Counted from the first letter of the stretch, positions 1 to 7,829 are shown. The stretch is 10,764 nucleotides of DNA from an uncultured Oscillospiraceae bacterium (GCA_934646115.1 CAKUEM010000055.1:1-10764), one strand, 5' to 3'. The notes: generated by a model from the sequence alone, not told the origin. Translations and numbers: made by a program.

Positions 1-4
1 TTTA

Positions 5-22
5 TTTTTTTTTTTTTTTTTT
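5..22. repeat. 18-base homopolymer T tract near window edge
   Basis: An uninterrupted run of 18 T lies at the left edge, preceded by TTTA. It could be the tail of a rho-independent terminator for a gene left of the window, but the hairpin that would precede it is outside the window. A homopolymer this long is also a common place for length error in assembly. The rest of 1-130 shows no gene that I can support. Confidence 0.6.
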
Positions 23-150
23 GGGAATGACTGCGGCGCTTTTCAGACTGTCCTTCGCGGCGCAAGAATATCGCGCAGATACCCATCGGGTCTGAAAGTT
101 TTCATAAGAGAGGAAAATTCCGCAAAGCTCTTTTAGAAAGTGCAGAAATA

Positions 151-159
151 TGGTATGAT
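151..159 (+). promoter_or_regulatory. putative extended -10 promoter of the ligA-gatCAB operon
   Basis: TGGTATGAT matches an extended -10 element (TGn followed by TATGAT). It lies about 60 bases before the ligA start codon. The -35 position 17 bases upstream reads TTTTAG, which is weak, as expected when an extended -10 is used. A second TATAAT at 163-168 has no recognisable -35. This is the only good candidate upstream of the operon. Inference from sequence only. Confidence 0.4.
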
Positions 160-219
160 ACATATAATAACCGTTTGAATTACCGCGCGCAGTGCGGCGT
201 GCAAAAAGGATGGAGAAAT

Positions 220-2205
220 ATGGAAGAGAAGGCGCGGGCGCTGCGTGAGCGCCTAAATGAATATAATCGGCAGTATTATGTGCTGGATGACCCAACAATT
301 TCTGATTATGAGTATGATATGCTGATGCGCGAGCTGATCGCGCTCGAGCAGGCGCACCCTGAACTGCGTACGCCGGATTCGCCCACGCAGCGTGTGGGCG
401 GCGAGGCGCTTTCTGCGTTTGAGAGCTACCGTCATCCTGTCCCGCTGGACAGTTTGCAGGATGTGTTTTCGTTTGAAGAATTGGCGGCATTTGATGCGCG
501 CGTGCGCGAGGTGATCCCTGAGCCGGAGTATGCGGTCGAGCTGAAGATCGATGGGCTTTCGGTCGCGCTTGAATATGAAAACGGACTGCTTGTGCGCGGC
601 GTAACGCGCGGAGACGGGGTGGTTGGCGAGGTCGTGACCGCGAATTTAAAAACCATTCGCTCGATCCCGCTGCGAATCGAAAACGCGCCGCCCCGGCTGA
701 TCGTGCGCGGCGAGGTGTTTATGCCGTATCAGGTGTTCCTGCATTTGAATGAAGAGCGCGAAGAGCGCGAGGAAGCGCCGTTTAAAAATCCGCGCAATGC
801 GGCGGCAGGCTCTTTGCGGCAGCTTGATCCGAAAATTGCGGCGGAGCGCGGGCTGGATATTATTGTGTTTAATTTGCAGCTTGCGGAGGGCGCGGCGCCC
901 AAAACGCATACCGAATCGCTCGATTGGCTGGCGCGGCTTGGGTTTAAGGTCAGCCCGTATTACCACACGTTTTCAACAATCGAGGCGGCGTTTGAGGAGA
1001 TCCAAAAGCTCGGTGAGCTGCGCGGCACACTGCCGTTTCAAATTGACGGCGCGGTCGTGAAGGTGAATGATCTGGCGGCGCGCGAGCAGCTTGGGAAAAC
1101 CGCAAAATACCCGAAATGGGCGGCGGCGTTTAAATACCCGCCGGAGCAGAAGGAGACCGTGCTGCGTGATATTGTGATCCAGGTCGGGAGAACCGGCGTG
1201 CTCACGCCCAATGCGGTACTTGAGCCGGTGCATCTCGCAGGCGTGACCGTATCGCGCGCAACGCTGCATAATGCGGATTTTATTGAGGAAAAGGGACTTA
1301 TGATCGGCGATACCGTCGTGGTGCAAAAGGCGGGCGATATCATTCCAGAGATTGTGCGCGTTGTGCCGGAAAAACGCCCGCAGGACGCGCGCCCGTTCCA
1401 CATGCCGGAAACATGCCCGGTCTGCGGCGCGCAGGTGTTTCGTGATCCGGATGAGGCGGCGATCCGCTGCCAAAACACAGATTGCCCCGCGCAGCGCATG
1501 CGGAATATCATTCATTTTGCCGCGCGCGATGCGATGGATATTGATGGGCTAGGCCCTGCGATCGTGGAGGCGCTGCTTCGTGAGGAGCTGATTGCCGATG
1601 CGGCGGATCTTTATGCGCTGCAGGCGGATCAAATTGCGCAAATTGAGCGTATGGGCGAAAAGTCTGCGGCCAATTTGATCGCGGCGATTGAAAAAAGCAA
1701 GGGAAACGACTTGTCGCGCCTGATTTACGCTCTGGGGATCCGCCATGTCGGGCAAAAAACAGGGAAGCTCCTTGCGCAGCATTTCCATACAATGGACGAG
1801 CTGGCTGCGGCGGATTTGGACGCGCTGGTCGCGGTGGATGATATTGGGCTTGCCACGGCGGAAAGCCTGAAAAACTGGTTCGCGCTGCCGGAATCGCAGC
1901 GGATCTTACAGCGTTTGCAGGCTGCCGGAGTTTGCATGGAAAGCCGCCAAACGGTTACCGACACGCGCTTTGCCGGGATGACATTCGTGCTGACCGGGGC
2001 GCTTTCGCGCTTCACGCGTGACCGTGCAAGCGAGTTGATCGAGCAGCTGGGCGGGCGCGTGTCGTCCTCGGTTTCTAAAAAAACCAGTTATGTTGTTGCG
2101 GGTGAGGACGCGGGCAGCAAGCTGCGCCGCGCGCAGGAGCTTTCGATCCCGGTGTTAAATGAAGAAGAATTTATCGCGATGTCTGGCATGGAGGATGCGA
2201 AATGA
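220..2205 (+). CDS. ligA: NAD+-dependent DNA ligase LigA
   Basis: Seals 3'-OH/5'-phosphate nicks in duplex DNA, using NAD+ to adenylate an active-site lysine; essential for replication and repair in bacteria. The 661-residue product has the full family layout: N-terminal NAD+-binding domain Ia with the NRxYYxxDxPxISDxEYD signature (residues 15-33), the adenylation motif KIDG with catalytic K109, an OB fold, a four-cysteine zinc finger (C399, C402, C417, C422), helix-hairpin-helix repeats, and a C-terminal BRCT domain (about 584-655). Length is normal (about 670 in relatives). The ATG at 220 is chosen over an upstream in-frame TTG at 175 because AAGGATGGAG sits just before it and homologues start at this point. 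The gene heads the operon, and its stop overlaps the gatC start by four bases (ATGA). Confidence 0.97.
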   Translation: MEEKARALRERLNEYNRQYYVLDDPTISDYEYDMLMRELIALEQAHPELRTPDSPTQRVGGEALSAFESYRHPVPLDSLQDVFSFEELAAFDARVREVIPEPEYAVELKIDGLSVALEYENGLLVRGVTRGDGVVGEVVTANLKTIRSIPLRIENAPPRLIVRGEVFMPYQVFLHLNEEREEREEAPFKNPRNAAAGSLRQLDPKIAAERGLDIIVFNLQLAEGAAPKTHTESLDWLARLGFKVSPYYHTFSTIEAAFEEIQKLGELRGTLPFQIDGAVVKVNDLAAREQLGKTAKYPKWAAAFKYPPEQKETVLRDIVIQVGRTGVLTPNAVLEPVHLAGVTVSRATLHNADFIEEKGLMIGDTVVVQKAGDIIPEIVRVVPEKRPQDARPFHMPETCPVCGAQVFRDPDEAAIRCQNTDCPAQRMRNIIHFAARDAMDIDGLGPAIVEALLREELIADAADLYALQADQIAQIERMGEKSAANLIAAIEKSKGNDLSRLIYALGIRHVGQKTGKLLAQHFHTMDELAAADLDALVAVDDIGLATAESLKNWFALPESQRILQRLQAAGVCMESRQTVTDTRFAGMTFVLTGALSRFTRDRASELIEQLGGRVSSSVSKKTSYVVAGEDAGSKLRRAQELSIPVLNEEEFIAMSGMEDAK

Positions 2206-2378
2206 GCGTGGATATTTCGGATATGATCGCGTTTGTCGATCGCTTGGCTGCATGGGAGGACTGCGAGAAAGAGCAACCCGGTGTAAAGCTATGTGACTTG
2301 CGTGCAGATGTTGCGGAGGAATTTGACGCGCCGCTTTTTGATGGATATCTCGCGGTGGAGCAGGTGCATGGAGTATGA
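2202..2378 (+). CDS. gatC: miniature GatC subunit of Glu-tRNA(Gln)/Asp-tRNA(Asn) amidotransferase
   Basis: A 58-residue open frame sits exactly where gatC belongs, between ligA and gatA, overlapping both by four bases (ATGA at each end). GGAGG lies seven bases before the ATG, so the start is well supported. The frame has a TGA at 2160-2162, so no longer N-terminus is possible. GatC is normally about 95 residues and wraps around GatA and GatB. This protein lacks the N-terminal helical part (the usual EEV..IAxLARL segment). It resembles only the C-terminal half: a helix like the family's ILxFVxxLxELD (MIAFVDRLAAWED), then KLCDLRADV in place of the NVLREDV segment, and DGYLAVEQV in place of DGYFKVPRV. 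Identification rests on position plus these weak matches. It may be a reduced scaffold that still links GatA to GatB, or a decaying gene. Confidence 0.7.
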   Translation: MSVDISDMIAFVDRLAAWEDCEKEQPGVKLCDLRADVAEEFDAPLFDGYLAVEQVHGV

Positions 2379-3649
2379 GAAATGGTATCCTTGCGCTAAG
2401 CGCGGCGGAGCTTGCGAAAGCATTGCAAAATCAAGAGATTTCAGCGCTTGAGGCGTGTGATGCATACCTTTTGCAGCAGGATACGCCCCATGCGTTTTTA
2501 ACAAAAACAGAGTCGCTCGCGCGCGATATGGCGCGCCGGGTCGATGCTGCGCGGCAGCGCGGAGAGCAGCTATCTCCGCTCGCCGGTGTGCCGGTTGCTG
2601 TAAAGGATAATATCTGTACAGCGGGGGTTCGAACGACCTGCGCCTCGCAAACGCTTGAAAATTTTGTCCCCGCCTATGACGCAACGGCGATCGTGCGGCT
2701 GCGCGCCGTGCAGACCCCGATATTAGGGAAAACGAATATGGACGAGTTTGCCATGGGCTCAACCGGAGAACGATCTGCATTTTATGCAACGGAGAACCCG
2801 CACCGACCGGGCAGAACGCCGGGCGGATCATCCTCCGGCTCAGCGGCGGCGGTGGCGGCGCGGCTCGCCCCGTTTGCGCTCGGCAGCGATACCGGCGGTT
2901 CGGTGCGGCTGCCGGCGGCGTATTGCGGGGTGGTCGGCTTCAAGCCGAGCTATGGCGCGGTGTCGCGCTTCGGGCTGATCGCGTTTGCGTCTTCGCTTGA
3001 CCAAATCGGTGTTCTGGCGCGAAATTGCGAGGATGCGGCGCTGCTTTTTGAAGCGATCGCCGGGCACGATGCGCGCGATATGACCAGCACGGGTTGCAAG
3101 GATATGGCGTATTCCGCGCCCAAAATCGGAATTTTAGCGCAAAATGAGTCTGCCATTTCCGGCGATACGGTCGATTTTCCGCTGCTCGATGCGGCGCTCC
3201 CCGCGTATTATATTATTTCCTCTGCGGAGGCGGCGAGCAATCTCGCACGGTACGATGGGATTCGTTATGGGCATGATTCGCGTTTTGGCGAAGAGGTGCA
3301 GCGGCGCATTGCGCTTGGAAATTTCGTCCTGGCTGCGGAGCGCGTGGGCGAGTATTATGATCGCGCGTGCCGCGCGCGTGCGCAAATTTGCCGCGCATTT
3401 GATCGGATTTTTGAGGAATATGACGTTCTTCTGCTGCCCACGGCGGCGTGCCCCGCGCCGAAGCTGGGAGAACCGCGCGCCGCATGCGATACTTATGCGA
3501 TCGATGCATACACGGTGCTTGCCAATTTGGCGTATTTGCCGGCGATTTCGCTTCCGATCGGCGAATGCGGCGTCACACTGCTGGCTCGGCGCGGGGCGGA
3601 TCATGCGCTTTTGCGTGTGGCGAAGGAGGTGGAGCGTGGTGGAATTTGA
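2375..3649 (+). CDS. gatA: GatA amidase subunit of aspartyl/glutamyl-tRNA amidotransferase (shortened)
   Basis: Amidase-signature protein that hydrolyses glutamine and releases ammonia, which is channelled to GatB for transamidation of Glu-tRNA(Gln) or Asp-tRNA(Asn) in the cytoplasm. The catalytic triad is complete: K77 in AVKDN, the cis-serine S152 in PGGSSSGSAA, and nucleophile S176 in GSDTGGSVR, each two positions before its counterpart in the well-studied Staphylococcus enzyme. The product has 424 residues against about 485 in the family. The loss seems to be internal: shortened stretches around residues 235-265 (the helix-strand before ALPAYYII), around 295 (the insert before FGEEV), and near the C-terminus, where the usual LPVGLQLIG segment is missing. 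The core is well conserved, so the enzyme is probably active. The start overlaps gatC and the end overlaps gatB by 14 bases, so translation is probably coupled. Confidence 0.95.
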   Translation: MRNGILALSAAELAKALQNQEISALEACDAYLLQQDTPHAFLTKTESLARDMARRVDAARQRGEQLSPLAGVPVAVKDNICTAGVRTTCASQTLENFVPAYDATAIVRLRAVQTPILGKTNMDEFAMGSTGERSAFYATENPHRPGRTPGGSSSGSAAAVAARLAPFALGSDTGGSVRLPAAYCGVVGFKPSYGAVSRFGLIAFASSLDQIGVLARNCEDAALLFEAIAGHDARDMTSTGCKDMAYSAPKIGILAQNESAISGDTVDFPLLDAALPAYYIISSAEAASNLARYDGIRYGHDSRFGEEVQRRIALGNFVLAAERVGEYYDRACRARAQICRAFDRIFEEYDVLLLPTAACPAPKLGEPRAACDTYAIDAYTVLANLAYLPAISLPIGECGVTLLARRGADHALLRVAKEVERGGI

Positions 3650-5051
3650 AGCGGTGATCGGGCTTGAGGTGCATGCGGAGCTGAACACGGAGACGAAGAT
3701 GTATTGCGCCTGCAAAAACGAATTCGGCGGCGCGCCGAATACCCGCGTCTGCCCGGTGTGTACCGGGATGCCGGGCGCATTGCCGCGGCTCAACCGCGCT
3801 GCTGTGGAGAAGGCGGTTCGAGCCGGGCGGATGATGCATTGCGAGATCGCACAGCGCACGCGGCAGGATCGAAAGCATTATCGCTATCCGGATCTTCCGA
3901 AGGGATACCAAATCTCACAGTTCTCGCATCCGTTGTGCCAGAACGGTTTTTTCGATTTTTACGAGGGTGATACGCTGCATCGTGCGCGTATTCGCCAGAT
4001 CCATATCGAGGAGGACGCGGGCAAGCTGGTGCATGAGGGCGGCAAGACGTTTGTCGATTATAACCGCTGCGGCGTGCCGCTGATTGAAATCGTGACTGAG
4101 CCATGCTTTCATAGCGCTGATGAGGCGATCGCGTTCATGGAGGCGGTGCGCGTGATGCTGCTTGATTTGGGCGTGTCTGACTGCCGGATGGAAGAGGGAT
4201 CTATGCGGGCGGATGTCAACGTGTCTTTGCGTCAGCACGGCGATCAAACGCTTGCACCGCGCGTGGAAATGAAGAATTTAAGCTCGTTTTCCGGCGCACG
4301 GCGAGCGATTTTGTATGAAATTGAACGTCAGCGGTCGATTTTACAGGAAGGCGGACAGGTTATGCCGCTCACGCGGCGCTGGGACGATGCGCGCCAGATC
4401 GGCGTGACGATGCGCGCGAAGGAACGTGCGCAGGATTATCGCTTTTTGCCCGAGCCGGATATTCCGTCGCTTTTGATCCCGGAGGACACATCGCCGCTTC
4501 CTGAGTCGGAGGCGGAGCGCCGCCTGCGCCTGCTAAACCGGGCGGGGCTTTCGCCGCAGCAGGCGCGAGAGATCGCGCACTCGCGCGAGATCACGGCGTT
4601 TTTTGACGAAACGGTGGCGTGCGGTGCGCGTTCGGAGGGCGCGGCAAACTGGCTGCTGGGTACGGTCGCGCAGCTTTGTAATGCGGCGGAGTGTGCGCTT
4701 TCTGACTCTGCGCTTGTGCCGCAGCGACTTGCGGAGGTGCTTTGCGCGATCGATGCCGGAACGATCACGGCGGATGGCGGAAAACGCGCGGTTGCGGCGC
4801 TGTTTGAGCGGGACGAACCGCTCGATGCGCTGATTGAACGTTTGCAACTTAAAGTATTATCGGATGAGCAGATTTATCGCGAAACGATTGCGCAAGTCCT
4901 TGCGGGAACGCCGCGTGCCGTGGCGGATTTCCGCGCGGGGAAGAAAAACGCGCTTGGATTTTTAATTGGACAATGCATGCGCCGGGCAGGAGCTGCTGCG
5001 GATGCGTCGCGCTTTCGCACGCTGATTTTAGAAGCCTTGGAGGAGAATTAA
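3636..5051 (+). CDS. gatB: GatB subunit of aspartyl/glutamyl-tRNA amidotransferase
   Basis: Binds mischarged tRNA, activates the Glu or Asp carboxylate with ATP and transfers ammonia delivered from GatA. The product has 471 residues, normal for the family (about 475). The N-terminus carries the hallmark FEAVIGLEVHAEL, and four cysteines (C24, C26, C39, C42, with the second pair as CPVC) form the zinc site. The conserved RQIHIEEDAGKL motif of the kinase-like active site follows. The last 150 residues or so are the YqeY-like helical tRNA-binding domain. There is no ATG: two consecutive GTG codons at 3636 and 3639 follow AAGGAGG (3623-3629), with spacings of 6 and 9, so either may be used. The same frame is open far upstream, but that stretch lies inside gatA and is not GatB-like. 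Unlike GatC and GatA, this subunit is not shortened. Confidence 0.96.
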   Translation: MVEFEAVIGLEVHAELNTETKMYCACKNEFGGAPNTRVCPVCTGMPGALPRLNRAAVEKAVRAGRMMHCEIAQRTRQDRKHYRYPDLPKGYQISQFSHPLCQNGFFDFYEGDTLHRARIRQIHIEEDAGKLVHEGGKTFVDYNRCGVPLIEIVTEPCFHSADEAIAFMEAVRVMLLDLGVSDCRMEEGSMRADVNVSLRQHGDQTLAPRVEMKNLSSFSGARRAILYEIERQRSILQEGGQVMPLTRRWDDARQIGVTMRAKERAQDYRFLPEPDIPSLLIPEDTSPLPESEAERRLRLLNRAGLSPQQAREIAHSREITAFFDETVACGARSEGAANWLLGTVAQLCNAAECALSDSALVPQRLAEVLCAIDAGTITADGGKRAVAALFERDEPLDALIERLQLKVLSDEQIYRETIAQVLAGTPRAVADFRAGKKNALGFLIGQCMRRAGAAADASRFRTLILEALEEN

Positions 5052-5052
5052 C

Positions 5053-5565
5053 ATGCCAATGAAAAACGGAAGCTATGTATTTAAAACAGATTTGAAACTA
5101 GAGGATTACATAGGACTGAGTATGCAAATCGTGCGTGTTCCGATGTGCTTGCTTGTGCTTGCGGTCGATGCGTTTCTTTGTTATACGCTATTTGAGCGGC
5201 TCGGGCGATCTTGGATCGCGACCGGCGTGTTGTTCCTCGGTCTGTTTCTGGTGTTGTTTTTGCTGGAACGATTTTATATCCGCTGGCGCGCGAAGCGGAT
5301 CTTTCGCGCAAGCGAGGTATCGCGCGAGATTATTTTAACGCTGGATGAAGAGGGCATCACGCAGCAGGCGCGCGGCGGCGAAACGCGGCTTGCGTGGGGC
5401 GATGTGCTGCGCGTTACGAATAACAAAACCTGCTATTTTGTGTTTTTAAACAGCAAACAGGCATTTTATTTTCCCAAACGGAACTTCGAGGATCAGGCGG
5501 ATGAGCGTCAGTTTTGGGATCTGATCATGAAGCATGTGGCGCTGCATAAAATTAAAGTGCGCTAA
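5053..5565 (+). CDS. YcxB-like two-helix membrane protein
   Basis: A 170-residue protein begins one base after the gatB stop, with AGGAG seven bases before its ATG, so it belongs to the operon. Two hydrophobic segments (residues about 28-47 and 54-72) with a very short link form a membrane hairpin. The remainder is a soluble C-terminal domain rich in beta strand (about 93-142). The ending, in which a line reading FVFLNSKQAFYFPKRNF is followed by an acidic patch and an aromatic-rich helix, resembles the YcxB-like C-terminal domain, where an ILPKRAF-type motif is typical. Function is unknown in that family and I do not infer one here. Co-transcription with tRNA amidation genes may only reflect shared housekeeping expression. 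The family match is from memory of the motif and moderately sure; the gene itself is very likely real. Confidence 0.8.
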   Translation: MPMKNGSYVFKTDLKLEDYIGLSMQIVRVPMCLLVLAVDAFLCYTLFERLGRSWIATGVLFLGLFLVLFLLERFYIRWRAKRIFRASEVSREIILTLDEEGITQQARGGETRLAWGDVLRVTNNKTCYFVFLNSKQAFYFPKRNFEDQADERQFWDLIMKHVALHKIKVR

Positions 5566-5582
5566 ATTTTCCCGGGAAATAG

Positions 5583-5614
5583 AAACAGACATCCGGCACG
5601 GATGTCTGTTTTTT
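5583..5614 (+). terminator. rho-independent terminator of the ligA-gatCAB operon
   Basis: A perfect 11-bp stem (ACAGACATCCG at 5585-5595 paired with 5599-5609), loop GCA, is followed by six T. It starts 18 bases after the last stop codon of the operon. On the other strand the stem is followed by TTTCTATTT, so it may also stop the convergent reductase transcript, whose stop codon is about 40 bases away. Confidence 0.92.
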
Positions 5615-5653
5615 ATGCTCGAAAAGACGCAATTTTCGCAAAAATATGCGGAA

Positions 5654-6484
5654 TCAGCGCGAAATCTCGCCGTTATAGGTGTAGGGATCATAGCCAATGT
5701 GCAGCCCGCTATCCAGGTCATTAAGCGCCTGCATTGCGCTTGCGTCCAGCGAAAAGTCAAATACGGCGCAGTTTTCGCGAATGCGCTCGGGTCGCTGCGA
5801 TTTCGGGATCGGGATATGCCCGCTTTGCAGGTGCCAACGCAGGAGAATTTGCGCCGGCGTTTTTTGATACGTCTGCGCCAGCGCGGTGATGACCGGGTGC
5901 TCCATCGCGCGTGCGCGGTAAAGCGGACCCCACGCGACCAGCGCGATGTCATGCGCGCGGCAGAATTCAGAGAGTGCGCGCTCCTGATAAAACGGGTGCA
6001 GCTCAATTTCATTGATTGCCGGATAGAAGCCGAAGCACGCATAGAAATCACGAAGATGCTCGATCTGGAAGTTCGAAACGCCGAGTGTTTGAAATTTCTT
6101 TCCGCGCAGGGGAAGAAGCGCTTCGATTGCGCGATGCCGCCGCGCGGCGTCTGTGCCGGGCCAGTGGATGAGATATGCATCCAGATAATCGAGCTGAAGA
6201 TCACGCAATGTCTGATCCAGCGCGCGCTCCGGCACGTCGAAATCAAGCGGCCATAGCTTGGAGAGGACGTAAAGAGATGTGCGCGCTGCGGCGGCGTCAC
6301 GCAGACCGCGCCCGACATCTGCTTCATTTTGATAACGCGCGGCAGAGTCGATATATCGATAGCCGCAGGCGAGCGCCGCCGCGACGGCGCGGCGCATGTC
6401 GTCTCCATAGGCGTTCCAGCAGCCAAATCCGAGATTTGGAATGCTGCCGCCGTCATTTAATAAAATTCTGTCTGTAAAGGTCAT
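5654..6484 (-). CDS. aldo/keto reductase (AKR superfamily, diketogulonate reductase-like)
   Basis: A 276-residue NAD(P)H-dependent oxidoreductase of the (beta/alpha)8 barrel type, full length for the family. The catalytic tetrad is intact: D46 and Y51 in YIDSAARYQNE, K76 in LSKLWP and H107 in YLIHWP. Further family motifs are GVSNFQIEHL, NEIELHPFYQ, and near the C-terminus IPIPKSQRPERIREN, which binds the cofactor phosphate. This matches the bacterial group that includes 2,5-diketo-D-gluconate reductases and methylglyoxal reductases; the actual substrate cannot be read from sequence. The start is set by AAGGAGG seven bases before the ATG. It is transcribed toward the gat operon and separated from prs upstream by a terminator, so it is probably a single-gene unit. 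Confidence 0.93.
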   Translation of the reverse strand: MTFTDRILLNDGGSIPNLGFGCWNAYGDDMRRAVAAALACGYRYIDSAARYQNEADVGRGLRDAAAARTSLYVLSKLWPLDFDVPERALDQTLRDLQLDYLDAYLIHWPGTDAARRHRAIEALLPLRGKKFQTLGVSNFQIEHLRDFYACFGFYPAINEIELHPFYQERALSEFCRAHDIALVAWGPLYRARAMEHPVITALAQTYQKTPAQILLRWHLQSGHIPIPKSQRPERIRENCAVFDFSLDASAMQALNDLDSGLHIGYDPYTYNGEISR

Positions 6485-6593
6485 TGACTTGCCTCCTTGG
6501 GGTGATGCAGAGCCTTACTCTCGCAAAAAACGGGAAAGGATAGAAAATACGAAATCTACGGATATTACAAGGGGAATAAGCATTTTTGCAGAG

Positions 6594-6629
6594 AAAAAAT
6601 GTCAGTCTGATCGCATAACGATCAGACTG
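6594..6629 (-). terminator. rho-independent terminator of the pyrophosphokinase gene
   Basis: A perfect 11-bp inverted repeat (CAGTCTGATCG at 6603-6613 with its complement at 6619-6629) and a five-base loop. On the minus strand it is followed, after ACA, by six T. It begins 16 bases after the pyrophosphokinase stop codon, so it ends that transcript and separates it from the reductase gene. Confidence 0.9.
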
Positions 6630-6644
6630 TAAAGGGAATATACT

Positions 6645-7829
6645 TTACTTGCGATACTCGGTAAGCAGCTTGTTGATTTTATCAGACGGGTTCAAAAGCG
6701 AGCTGATCGACAGGTCATGATTGAGCGTATCGATGATCAGGGATAAGAATTTTGACATATCCACACTGACATACCACGGCGCGTTGAGCACCTCCGGCGT
6801 GCGGTAATTTAAATTGGTGGTAAACACGCGAGTAATGATGCCCTCTTCAAAGCACTTATCAAACGCAGCCGTTCCTTCGGTGAACAGCCCGAATGTGGTT
6901 GCGATAAAGATGCGGCGCGCGTTGCGGCGCTTTAGCTCATAGGCGATATCGATGACTGAATCGCCGGAGGAGATCATATCGTCGATAATTAAAACGTCTT
7001 TTCCTTCCACCGAATCGCCAAGAAACTCATGACTGACGATCGGATTGCGCCCGTTCACGATCCGCGTATAGTCGCGGCGCTTATAGAACAGACCGACATC
7101 AAGCCCCAAAACGCTTGCAAAGTAAAGACTACGGCTCATTCCGCCCTCGTCCGGGCTGATGACGATCATCTTCTCCTTATCGATCTGAAGATCCGGAATT
7201 TCATGGAGCAGCGCTTTAATGATCTGGTAAGTCGGCTGAATATTCTCAAACCCGGTAAGCGGGATAGCGTTCTGCACGCGCGGGTCATGTGCGTCAAACG
7301 TGATGATATTCTGAACGCCGAGATGCTCAAGCTCCTGCAGCGCAAGCGCGCAGTCAAGCGACTCGCGGTCAGAGCGCTTATGCTGCCGGCTTTCATACAA
7401 AAGCGGCATGATCACAGTGATTCGGCGGGATTTACCGCTGATCGCGGCGATGACGCGCTTGATATCCTGAAAATGATCGTCCGGGCTCATGGGGCAATCG
7501 CGCCCATACATTTTATAAGTGCAGCTATAATTTCCGATATCGGCGAGGATAAAAATATCATGTGCGCGCACGGTTTTGCGCAGGATCGCCTTGCCTTCGC
7601 CCGAGGCGAAGCGCGGCGTAATATGGTCGATCAGATAAGATTCGCGCAGATAGGCGGGGAAGTGGAGGGGAACATGACCGTTTTCCACGTTATAGCGGCG
7701 CTGTTGAACGAGATTTTTGTCTACCAGGTCGCCAAGCTCACGGCTGCCTACCAGGGAAATGATGCCAAGAGGGGCAAAAGGGATTTTATCCTCTGCGCCT
7801 GCGTTAAAAGAACTTGCCATGTTGCACAT
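6645..7829 (-). CDS. prs: ribose-phosphate pyrophosphokinase (long clostridial form)
   Basis: Makes PRPP from ribose 5-phosphate and ATP, the precursor of purines, pyrimidines, NAD, histidine and tryptophan. The PRPP-binding loop is clear (VLIIDDMISSGDS, residues 279-291), as are SPDEGGMSR (225-233, equivalent to SPDHGGVTR), FDAHDPRVQ (178-185, equivalent to the metal-binding DLHAPQIQ) and the flexible-loop arginines at 148-155 (RQHKRSDR). At 394 residues it is longer than the classical enzyme (about 315): it has an N-terminal extension, an insert at about 98-122 and a longer C-terminus. Such long forms are common in Clostridia. The substitutions at usual catalytic positions leave open whether it is the main PRPP synthase or a paralogue. 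Start: ATG at 7829 lies only two bases after AGGAG, while ATG at 7820 lies eleven bases after; the choice is uncertain by three codons. It has its own promoter and terminator. Confidence 0.9.
   Translation of the reverse strand: MCNMASSFNAGAEDKIPFAPLGIISLVGSRELGDLVDKNLVQQRRYNVENGHVPLHFPAYLRESYLIDHITPRFASGEGKAILRKTVRAHDIFILADIGNYSCTYKMYGRDCPMSPDDHFQDIKRVIAAISGKSRRITVIMPLLYESRQHKRSDRESLDCALALQELEHLGVQNIITFDAHDPRVQNAIPLTGFENIQPTYQIIKALLHEIPDLQIDKEKMIVISPDEGGMSRSLYFASVLGLDVGLFYKRRDYTRIVNGRNPIVSHEFLGDSVEGKDVLIIDDMISSGDSVIDIAYELKRRNARRIFIATTFGLFTEGTAAFDKCFEEGIITRVFTTNLNYRTPEVLNAPWYVSVDMSKFLSLIIDTLNHDLSISSLLNPSDKINKLLTEYRK

Noticed and set aside
175..219. TTG start giving LigA 15 extra residues
   Set aside because: No ribosome binding site before 175, it lies close to the presumed transcription start, and the family begins at the ATG at 220.
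3144..3635. Upstream extension of the gatB frame
   Set aside because: The frame is open but lies inside gatA, is Arg-rich and does not resemble GatB. The real start is one of the GTG codons at 3636 or 3639 behind AAGGAGG.
5534..6256. Plus-strand 240-residue open frame
   Set aside because: It runs antisense through the aldo/keto reductase, whose tetrad and length are intact; it has no family motifs and no ribosome binding site at its start.
5446..6456. Minus-strand 336-residue open frame
   Set aside because: It is another frame of the reductase gene and extends antisense into the YcxB-like gene; its composition is rich in Arg and Ser, as expected of a shadow frame.
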